Shown here: positions 17,345 to 23,637 of the stretch, piece by piece | How positions within the stretch are numbered: position 1 is the first letter of the stretch | How the letters are laid out: every line of letters begins with the position of its first letter | From: an uncultured Parvularculaceae bacterium | GTDB taxonomy: Bacteria; Pseudomonadota; Alphaproteobacteria; Caulobacterales; Parvularculaceae | Direction of reading: 5' to 3' | NCBI GenBank assembly: GCA_947259375.1 | Contig: CAMYLZ010000018.1 | Coordinates: forward strand, 119,441 to 156,422 | DNA length: 36,982 bases | Notes under the pieces: model-generated | What the model saw: only the letters and a program-made list of their open reading frames with translations | The model's database searches: none | What the model was told of the DNA's origin: nothing | Translations under genes and position numbers: made by a program

Positions 17345-17363
17345 GAAACGCCGTTTAATCGCT

Positions 17364-17888
17364 CTAATCGTCAGAAGGGGGATGGTGCGGGCGACGATCA
17401 TCAGCGCCGCTTCCGCGCCGGCGCCGATGCTTGCCGTGTCGCTCATGGGCGGCCTCGACAAGGCGGCGACGCTCCGCAGCAGGCAAGGTTTCAAACGCGC
17501 TGACAAACGCCGCATGAAATGCTTCGCGCTGACGCGACTGCGCGGCGCTGATCTGATCCAGCTTTTCGGCAACCGCCTCGCCGTCCCACGCTTCCGCGCT
17601 CATCAATCCGGAAAGCTCGCGCCGAAGCTCGCGCATGCGCCGGTGTTCGGCCCGCAATGACGGCAATCGTCCCTTGATCACCGCCCGGAATGTCTCTCGC
17701 ACTTCCGGCGACAGAGCGTCAGCATGGCGCATGAGATCAAACGGGCTGTCGAGACCGCCATGATGGGACTTTTCAATAGCCGGACCCGGATGCGGCCCGC
17801 CGGCGATAATGCGCCCGGACCAGTGACCGAGCGCGAACAGGTTCAGCCCCAACGAGGCCGCCAGCAAAACAATCAGTCCGCGTCCCAT
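17364..17888 (-). CDS. Periplasmic heavy-metal-sensor-like protein (CnrX/CpxP-like)
   Basis: A 174-residue protein with one N-terminal hydrophobic anchor (GLIVLLAASLGLNLFALGHW, residues 4-23) and a helical, charged periplasmic part. It is rich in His early (HPGP..., KSHHGG) and at the C-terminus (ERHGKHRRRR, RRPHHPPSDD). The layout fits the heavy-metal-resistance/Spy-CpxP-like family, including CnrX, which senses metal for an ECF sigma system. Its ATG overlaps the end of the anti-sigma gene by 16 nt, so the two are co-translated. The probable role is sensing an envelope ligand and controlling the membrane anti-sigma. The metal is unknown. Confidence 0.72.
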   Translation of the reverse strand: MGRGLIVLLAASLGLNLFALGHWSGRIIAGGPHPGPAIEKSHHGGLDSPFDLMRHADALSPEVRETFRAVIKGRLPSLRAEHRRMRELRRELSGLMSAEAWDGEAVAEKLDQISAAQSRQREAFHAAFVSAFETLPAAERRRLVEAAHERHGKHRRRRGSGADDRRPHHPPSDD

Positions 17889-18364
17889 GAGGCGCCCTCC
17901 TCTTCATCAAGCGACGCCAGCATGACGCTGGCCTCGGCATAGGCGAGCGCCTCGCTCTCCGGCGTCACGCTCGCCTGCATCGAGGCGGAAAACACGCCTG
18001 AAGCAAGACCAACGGCGCCAAGCCCGGCAATCGCGCCAGCCGGAACGAGCCGCGCGCCGTGAAGCCCGAAGCGCCCTGCAATTTCGTCAAACCAGGCTGC
18101 AATCGATCGCGGCGCCGGCGGCGCGGCGAACCCCGCCGCAACGCGCTGTTCAAGGCTCGCTTCCATCTGCGGCGCGCTTGCTTCATTGAGCAGATTGTCA
18201 AGCGCTTGCGCTTCGGCGCGAATATCCGCGCTCTCGTCCGATGCAAATAACGCCGCGAGTTCATCGCGGTCCGCCGCCGGCCAGCGCACAGGATCGCCGC
18301 CAAAGCTCTGCGCGACGCGGCGCAAGCGCTCAAGGCGCGCCATTAATCTGGTTTGGTCGCTCAT
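17873..18364 (-). CDS. Membrane anti-sigma factor-like protein
   Basis: A 163-residue protein. Residues 1-75 are a helical cytosolic domain (RLERLRRVAQSFGGDPVRWP, then DIRAEAQALDNLLNEA). A single hydrophobic segment lies at about 106-128 (LVPAGAIAGLGAVGLASGVF), followed by a short acidic periplasmic tail (SLDEEEGASWDAD). It has no zinc-binding HxxxCxxC motif, so it is not a ZAS-type anti-sigma. Assignment rests on its form and position: the ATG lies inside the sigma gene (35-nt overlap) and its end overlaps the metal-sensor gene. It is comparable in role to CnrY or other small transmembrane anti-sigmas. Confidence 0.68.
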   Translation of the reverse strand: MSDQTRLMARLERLRRVAQSFGGDPVRWPAADRDELAALFASDESADIRAEAQALDNLLNEASAPQMEASLEQRVAAGFAAPPAPRSIAAWFDEIAGRFGLHGARLVPAGAIAGLGAVGLASGVFSASMQASVTPESEALAYAEASVMLASLDEEEGASWDAD

Positions 18365-19001
18365 CGTCCATTTGTCCTATTAGATGCTCGCGCAACGGCG
18401 CGAGTTTCTTTTTCAGCGTGCGGCGCCCCCGCGCCAGCAGCGATTCCAGCGCGTCAACGCTGATTTCCATAATTTCCGCCGCTTCGATATTCGACAGCTC
18501 CTGGTAATGACACAAGGTCAGCGCCAAACGTTGACGCGGCGGCAACTGGCCAAGCGCCGCATCGATCGCCGCCCGCCGCTCGGCCTGGAAGTATTCCTCA
18601 TCCTGACGGTCGGCGCCGTCCATGCGCGCTTCGATGCCGCCAGGAACGGCCTCTTCCGGCGCCTCACGCTTCGCCTTGCGCAACAGATCAAGGCAATGGT
18701 TCATCGCCACCCGGTAAAGCCACGTTTCGAACCTGGCGCCGCGCGGGCGCCACCGGCCGGCATTGCGCCACAGGCGCAGGAATGTCTCTTGCGTTGCGTC
18801 TTCGGCGGCGTCCGCGCGTCCCAGCATGCGATAACAGGCGGCGTAAATCATCCTTGTATGCCTTTGCACCAACAATCCGGCGGCGGCCCGGTCGCCGCGA
18901 CCTGCGCGCCTGACCAGCGCTTCATCGGTTTCTCGATCATGTTCCAACAATCGCGCCGGCCTGTTTCTTTTTTTTTCGGCCCGCCCAGCAAGACCTGTCA
19001 C
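18330..19001 (-). CDS. ECF-type RNA polymerase sigma factor
   Basis: It directs RNA polymerase to a small regulon, probably under control of the next gene product. Region 2 is visible at about 50-115 (MIYAACYRMLGRADAAEDATQ, then ETFLRLWRN and FETWLYRVAMNHCLDLLR). Region 4 is at about 150-205 (LPPRQRLALTLCHYQELSN followed by IEAAEIMEISVDALESLLARGRR). The start is uncertain. The GTG at 18999-19001 has no ribosome site and falls in the loop of an 11-bp hairpin. TTG codons at 18950 and 18947 follow the A-rich AAAGAAACAGG and would begin the protein nearer to where ECF factors usually start. A run of nine A lies in the doubtful part. It overlaps the anti-sigma gene by 35 nt. Confidence 0.87.
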   Translation of the reverse strand: MTGLAGRAEKKRNRPARLLEHDRETDEALVRRAGRGDRAAAGLLVQRHTRMIYAACYRMLGRADAAEDATQETFLRLWRNAGRWRPRGARFETWLYRVAMNHCLDLLRKAKREAPEEAVPGGIEARMDGADRQDEEYFQAERRAAIDAALGQLPPRQRLALTLCHYQELSNIEAAEIMEISVDALESLLARGRRTLKKKLAPLREHLIGQMDDERPNQINGAP

Positions 19002-19012
19002 GCGGGCCGAAA
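18974..19012 (-). other. Strong hairpin plus A9 tract between EF-hand gene and sigma gene
   Basis: On the minus strand TTTCGGCCCGC (19012-19002), a 17-nt loop and GCGGGCCGAAA (18984-18974) make a perfect 11-bp stem, followed directly by the rest of a nine-A tract (18968-18976). A-tracts do not terminate transcription, and no T-run follows on either strand in the right place. The structure covers the first candidate start of the sigma gene, so it may limit its translation or stabilise the EF-hand mRNA. Confidence 0.55.
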
Positions 19013-19025
19013 GGGCTGGATCAAT

Positions 19026-19445
19026 TTAGTGCCTGCCGCGACGGTGATGCCCGCGATGATGCTTGCGTTCATCTTCGCTGAGCACGCCGTCGCCGTCTTT
19101 ATCCATACGGTCGAAACGCGCCTGAGAGGCGTTTATGAATTCCGTACGATCGACGACGCCGTCGCCATTCTTGTCGGGGTTCTTCTCCGCGCGGCGGGCG
19201 TCTCGCCGCGCTTTATGAAACGCCTTCATTTCCTCTTTCGAGATGCCGCCGCTGCCATCCGTATCGGCTTCTTTCAATTGTTCGGCGAAACGCTCGCTCG
19301 CCTCGTCTGCGGTGATTTCGCCATCGCCATTCGCATCCATGCGTTCCCAATGGCCGTCGCGGCCCTTGCCGTCATCGGCATAAGCGCCCGCGGCGACCAG
19401 CCCGGCGCCGGCGGCAATCAATGCAGTAATCAGGGTCTTTTTCAT
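19026..19445 (-). CDS. Periplasmic EF-hand calcium-binding protein
   Basis: A 139-residue protein with a signal peptide (MKKTLITALIAAGAGLVAAG, cut after AYA near residue 23). It has four canonical EF-hand loops: DANGDGEITADE (37-48), DTDGSGGISKEE (61-72), DKNGDGVVDRTE (91-102) and DKDGDGVLSEDE (115-126). The tail is His/Arg-rich (KHHRGHHRRGRH) and might bind other metals. GAGGAAG lies 5-6 nt before the chosen ATG; the frame is open far upstream, but only this start gives a signal peptide. It precedes the sigma/anti-sigma/sensor genes by 24 nt and is probably part of the same regulon. A calcium-sensing or buffering role in the periplasm is inferred. Confidence 0.88.
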   Translation of the reverse strand: MKKTLITALIAAGAGLVAAGAYADDGKGRDGHWERMDANGDGEITADEASERFAEQLKEADTDGSGGISKEEMKAFHKARRDARRAEKNPDKNGDGVVDRTEFINASQARFDRMDKDGDGVLSEDERKHHRGHHRRGRH

Positions 19446-19500
19446 CTGGCTTCCTCGATGTTGCTTTACGGGTTTCGCCTTCCAGCACACCTTTAACGGC

Positions 19501-20688
19501 TCAGCGGCGGAAATCCGTCGCAGCCCTGTCGCGGCCTGCTTCGCCGGCATAAGCCTCAGCAAGCAGGCTTTCCGGCGTTTCGAGCTTTCGCGCCCGCGCT
19601 CGGCCTGCGGACGGCGACGGCGCCGACACTGCAAATTCCCCGTCCATCGCCGCGACCGCATCCAAATCCGCAAACGCCACGACGCGCTTGCGGGCAGGCG
19701 ACCAGGCCCAGGAGGTGATCCGGCCAATCGGTTTTTCGTTCAGATAGACGGCGGCGCCGGCGGCGGATTGCTCCTCGTCAATAGCCAGCGAAACGAGCCG
19801 CCTTGCGCCCCGCGCGGCCAGCTCGCGCAAGGCCCGCCGGCCATTGAACCAACCGCGATCAAGCGGCGCCAAATGCGCAAGCCCCAATTCCTCAGGGGTA
19901 AGGCCCCGATTCGCGCCGTCGCCGCCAAGCGCGCGGTCGGCCGTGACGAAGTCAACGCCCGGACGCGGCGCGCCGCCCTCAAGCCGTAAAATCTCCAGCG
20001 CATCAAGACCGATCGGCGCGCCGGCGCTGCGTCGCATGATCCGTTCCCAGATGGTCAATGCTTCCTCTTTGGGGAAGATCAGCTCAACGCCCTCCAAGGC
20101 GCCGAACTGGATCGGCCGCGCCGCCGTCTCGACCCCGCGCAGCACGCCCGACGCCGCCATGGTTTCGCTCACCGATTTCAGCCCGGCGGCGGCCAGCACG
20201 CCCGACGCCTGCGGCCCAAACACGCCGAGCGCCGCCACCTCGCCGGATATATCGACGGCTTCCACATCCATGCCCCGTGCCGCAAGACGCATGCGCCGTC
20301 CATGCGGATGCGATGAAGCAACGATGAACAAATCGTCCGATACCCGCGACACCTCTGTAAGATCAATCACCAGCCCGGCGTCATCCAGCATCAACCCCCG
20401 CGCGCTTTCGCCGATCGTCAGATGCGCGGCCGGCGCGGTTGTGAGGCGGTTCAAAAATTCCGGCGCGGCAGCGCCGCGCACCGCATAACGGGACAGCGGC
20501 CCGAGATCGGCGAGCGCGGCGAGGTTTTTCGCCGCCTCATATTCATCGCTTACGGATGAATAGACGCGGGCCGCCGTCCAGCCATTGACCGAGGTCCACA
20601 AATTCGCCTCGCTGGCGGAGGCGACGGCGATCATCAAGGGCGTCGGGCGGGGGGCGTCGGCGACAATATCTTCTTCGGGAAAAATCAT
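19501..20688 (-). CDS. GcvT-fold (aminomethyltransferase-like) folate-binding protein
   Basis: A 395-residue member of the GcvT superfamily. Recognisable parts are TTAPAAHLTIGESARGLMLD (83-102), ALGVFGPQASGVL (153-165), ALEILRLEGGAPRPGVDF in the second third, GLAHLAPLDRGWFNGRRAL, and a C-terminal GCV_T_C-type barrel with GRITSWAWSP. It is not a normal glycine-cleavage T-protein: the catalytic Asp of GVIDDL in true GcvT (Asp101 in E. coli) is replaced, as the segment here reads LVIDLTEV (107-113), and no gcvH or gcvP is nearby. The ATG overlaps the stop of the FAD oxidoreductase upstream (ATGA), so it is likely the folate- or one-carbon-handling partner of that enzyme, as in sarcosine oxidase. 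YgfZ-like repair is an alternative. Confidence 0.78.
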   Translation of the reverse strand: MIFPEEDIVADAPRPTPLMIAVASASEANLWTSVNGWTAARVYSSVSDEYEAAKNLAALADLGPLSRYAVRGAAAPEFLNRLTTAPAAHLTIGESARGLMLDDAGLVIDLTEVSRVSDDLFIVASSHPHGRRMRLAARGMDVEAVDISGEVAALGVFGPQASGVLAAAGLKSVSETMAASGVLRGVETAARPIQFGALEGVELIFPKEEALTIWERIMRRSAGAPIGLDALEILRLEGGAPRPGVDFVTADRALGGDGANRGLTPEELGLAHLAPLDRGWFNGRRALRELAARGARRLVSLAIDEEQSAAGAAVYLNEKPIGRITSWAWSPARKRVVAFADLDAVAAMDGEFAVSAPSPSAGRARARKLETPESLLAEAYAGEAGRDRAATDFRR

Positions 20689-22289
20689 GCCGCCCCCTTG
20701 CGATAAGCGCGCAGGGCCGCGCGCGCCGCCCCCCGCGCCGCGCTACAGCTAATCCCCGGTCCGATTTCCGCTTCCGGTCCGCAAAAATAAAACCCGTTGA
20801 TCCGATCCGACGCCGCTGTCGCCGCAGCAAGCGCCCATTGACGAATGATCCCCGGACGCGCGGCGAAGGATGACGGGCTGGCGCCGGTCGCCGCGGCCTC
20901 ATCTTCCGGCAGGCGTATGTCGATGGTTTCGATCCTGTTTGTTAATCCGCCTGCAAATGATTCAATATTGCGCAGGACCGCCTTTTTTATTTTCTTTCGT
21001 TTCTTGTCGCCGGGCGCAGCGTCAAACGGTAAGGGGTGCGCCATTACCGACATCAACATACGCCCGTCAAAAGGGCGCTCGCCTTCGAGCGATCCGGGGA
21101 AAACCGCCTCGATGATCATTTTTTCCGGCACGCGGCCCGCTCGCGCATCAAGAAACGCCGTCGTAACCGCTTCGACGGGCGGTGCATACACCAGACGCCG
21201 TTTCATATTTTCGCGCGTCGCGTCATCTTGCGGCACGCCCTTGAGGACGAGTTGCGCGCGACCCGTGCAGATCTCCGGGCGTTCCGCCATCAACATACGT
21301 TGCAATTCGATGCCGATTTTCGCCGGTCCGATCATTTGCAGAAAAACCCGCTGCGCATCCGTGGCCGCGATGACGATCGGCGCCCGCAACTGGCCGCCCG
21401 TCTCAAGCCTGACGCCGCCGACCCGGTCGCCCTCAACGAGGATAGATTTCACCGGCGTTTGCAGGCGCATATCGACATTGGCCGCCTGCGCCGCGCGGCG
21501 CAAGGCGGCGACAACGGCCGCCGCCCCGCCCTCAGGATAGGCGACCGCGCCTTGCAGACCGGCAGCCTCCCCCGCCAGGCGGCGCAGATAGGTCATGAAG
21601 CTGAACGGCTCATGCGGCGCGGCGCCGGAGCGGAACGCCGCCTCGGCAAGCAGCGACATGCGGATCTCATTCGCATCAATGCGGGCCGCAATGGCGTCCG
21701 TCGCCGAGGAATAGAGATAGCGCTGAATGAGCGCAGCCTTTTCGGGCGGCGCGCCGCCAAGCGCTTTTTCCAGCCCCCGCCGTGCATTCTCGCCGCGCGT
21801 GAACGCCGCCGGCTCGAAGGCAGGACGCAAATAAGCCGCAAGCTCGAGAAGTTCGCCGATAAACCCGTTGAGCGCCTCGCGGTCATCGTCATCCTCAAGC
21901 GACAATTGCGCAGCCTGGGCGAGATCGCCATCGAATTTCAGCGCTTCGCCATGATCAAAGAAATAGGTGGTATCGAGCCGGCGCGCCGCAAAGGACAGGC
22001 CGTGCCGGTACAGGTCGAGGTCGGCGATCACCTCCGGGTCAAGCGTTGTCAGCAAATGCTCGCCGTCAACGCCCAATACCCCTGGCGCGATCTCCCTTTC
22101 GCCGATCCGCCCGCCAAGCCCGGCGCCGCCGACAAGCACGGTGTGCAACCCCGCCTTGCCGAGATAAGTCGCGGCGGCGAGACCGTCGATGCCGGCGCCG
22201 ATGACGATTGCGTCAATGCCGCCTTCGATGCGGCCGGGAGCTTGCGCGCCAAACTCCGCTGAAGGGGGCTCGGTTGCCGGTTCATTCAT
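20685..22289 (-). CDS. FAD-dependent oxidoreductase, CrtI/PYROXD2-like
   Basis: A 534-residue flavoprotein of the phytoene-desaturase/amine-oxidase type. The dinucleotide-binding turn is IVIGAGIDGLAAA (28-40), and the C-terminal FAD segment is FYFCGPEAEIGPGISCSAARGA. The acidic residue that normally ends the second strand and holds the FAD ribose is replaced by GG (TVLVGGAG, 50-57), so cofactor binding may differ. Residues 1-24 are a flexible extension before the fold. It overlaps the upstream FAD-fold gene by 8 nt and the downstream GcvT-like gene by 4 nt, giving a tightly coupled three-gene unit. No carotenoid genes are nearby, so carotenoid desaturation is unlikely. The substrate is unknown. 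Confidence 0.8.
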   Translation of the reverse strand: MNEPATEPPSAEFGAQAPGRIEGGIDAIVIGAGIDGLAAATYLGKAGLHTVLVGGAGLGGRIGEREIAPGVLGVDGEHLLTTLDPEVIADLDLYRHGLSFAARRLDTTYFFDHGEALKFDGDLAQAAQLSLEDDDDREALNGFIGELLELAAYLRPAFEPAAFTRGENARRGLEKALGGAPPEKAALIQRYLYSSATDAIAARIDANEIRMSLLAEAAFRSGAAPHEPFSFMTYLRRLAGEAAGLQGAVAYPEGGAAAVVAALRRAAQAANVDMRLQTPVKSILVEGDRVGGVRLETGGQLRAPIVIAATDAQRVFLQMIGPAKIGIELQRMLMAERPEICTGRAQLVLKGVPQDDATRENMKRRLVYAPPVEAVTTAFLDARAGRVPEKMIIEAVFPGSLEGERPFDGRMLMSVMAHPLPFDAAPGDKKRKKIKKAVLRNIESFAGGLTNRIETIDIRLPEDEAAATGASPSSFAARPGIIRQWALAAATAASDRINGFYFCGPEAEIGPGISCSAARGAARAALRAYRKGAA

Positions 22290-23619
22290 CGCGCGCCATC
22301 ACCTCGTCAATGAGCCGCACGGCGGCCCCGATCGCGCCATGACGCCGCTGTTGCACGATGATCCGCTCGCGCGCATCGATGCGTGAATGTTGGGCGTTGG
22401 GCGTCGTCACCTGCGTTTCCGCGCGTTTGATTTGCGTGGCGAAATCCGGCATCCGGCTCGCAATGCGGTTCTTGATGATAGCCGCCGCCGCCTGCCTATC
22501 CTGTCCGGTCCAACCGCGCCATTCGCCGTCTTCATAAAAGGCGCCCGGAAAATAGGCCGTACGCGCAATAATTTCACCATTTGGCGTGTATTCGAACTCG
22601 ACCGGCGGGCGGTCATAGAGCTGGCCGGCGACCGCCGCATCGCGGGCCTGGCGTACGTCGTTTGCGTCGTCGACAATTTCGAAAATGCTGCGGTAATCGC
22701 CGGCCGGCGGCTCAATACGTTGCGTCAGCTTGAAGCGGACAGTGACGCAAGCATGAGCAGCGCCATTAAGTTGAGCGCCGACGGCGCCGTTAAGCGCACC
22801 TGCATTGCTCGCCGCTTCCGGCGTTGCAAAAAACACATGCCGCACTTTCAGCTTTTCATCCGCGCCGATCACGATATTGGCGAACCTGCCGCCATCGGCG
22901 CCGATTTCCGCAAGCTTCCCAACATAGGATACGACGCCCGCGTCCTGGCACACTTGCTCGAGCACTGCCATCAGCCGGGCTGAATCCTTCGGCGTGCGCA
23001 CGCGCCACGCATCGGCATCGAAAAATTCCGCGACGGCGCTCGCCGAGGCCGCATCGCGATCGCTTGCTCCCGCCGGGGCCAGCGCATGAGCGATGAGGTG
23101 CGCTCTCACGCGTTCATCCTCAAACCAGTCATCCATCAGCGCAGCGCCATCGCCAAACAGGCGCGCATTGCGCTCAAGCGCCTCCGGATCAAGCAGCATC
23201 TGCGCCAGCGCCGTTCCGCTCAACGCCGTCGCACGTCCGAACACATCCGCAAGCACGCTCGAGCGATCAAGCGCTGTGATCTCCCGGACAAAATCATCCC
23301 AGACATGATGATCATCCATCCCTTTTTCCGCCAACGCCTCGCGGGTCTGGCGGGAATTGACGTAGGTAACCAGCGGGTCGGCATCCTTGAACAGCGTCAC
23401 CCGCGCGCTCACCGGCTCGAGCGTGAGATCGTAGTCCTGCAAATCGAGGCGGCGCCAGACGAAATTGGGGATCGCCGGCGCGGCGCCGGTGTTGTCGTTT
23501 TTCTTGCGCTGGCTGAGCCGCAAATGCGCGGCCCGCGCGCCCGCGCGCGCGGCGGCGGCGGCTGCGCACAGACTCGCCTCGTCATCGCCGATTACCAAAA
23601 AATCATATTGCGCATTCAT
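22282..23619 (-). CDS. Degenerate FAD/NAD(P)-fold protein, partner of the downstream oxidoreductase
   Basis: A 445-residue protein that begins like a flavoprotein (YDFLVIGDDEASLCAAAAAA, residues 5-24). The glycine motif GxGxxG is broken (GDDEAS), and the C-terminus (HGAIGAAVRLIDEVMA) lacks the usual GD/GG FAD segment. Middle parts such as KVRHVFFATPEAASNAG and FKLTQRIEPPAGDY still resemble the amine-oxidase/CrtI scaffold. It may therefore be a non-catalytic paralogue that forms a heterodimer with the next gene product. It follows glnE by 18 nt and overlaps the next gene by 8 nt. No membrane segment or signal peptide is seen. Assignment to the superfamily is by eye and should be treated as moderate. 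Confidence 0.62.
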   Translation of the reverse strand: MNAQYDFLVIGDDEASLCAAAAAARAGARAAHLRLSQRKKNDNTGAAPAIPNFVWRRLDLQDYDLTLEPVSARVTLFKDADPLVTYVNSRQTREALAEKGMDDHHVWDDFVREITALDRSSVLADVFGRATALSGTALAQMLLDPEALERNARLFGDGAALMDDWFEDERVRAHLIAHALAPAGASDRDAASASAVAEFFDADAWRVRTPKDSARLMAVLEQVCQDAGVVSYVGKLAEIGADGGRFANIVIGADEKLKVRHVFFATPEAASNAGALNGAVGAQLNGAAHACVTVRFKLTQRIEPPAGDYRSIFEIVDDANDVRQARDAAVAGQLYDRPPVEFEYTPNGEIIARTAYFPGAFYEDGEWRGWTGQDRQAAAAIIKNRIASRMPDFATQIKRAETQVTTPNAQHSRIDARERIIVQQRRHGAIGAAVRLIDEVMARDE

Positions 23620-23637
23620 ATGCGACGGCCCGCCATT

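Noticed and set aside
18974-19012. Hairpin read as an intrinsic terminator for the EF-hand gene
   Set aside because: On the minus strand the stem is followed by A, not T; on the plus strand the T-run precedes the stem. Neither orientation gives a terminator.
19501-20688. Annotation as glycine-cleavage T-protein (gcvT)
   Set aside because: No gcvH/gcvP nearby, the key Asp is missing, and the gene is coupled to an FAD oxidoreductase.
21036-22262. Long open frame (408 codons) on the plus strand, opposite the FAD oxidoreductase
   Set aside because: It mirrors the coding gene on the other strand, is full of Arg/His/Gly runs typical of GC-rich antisense frames, and has no domain. Similar plus-strand frames opposite glnE (24502-25869) and argF' (12308-13207) were rejected for the same reason.
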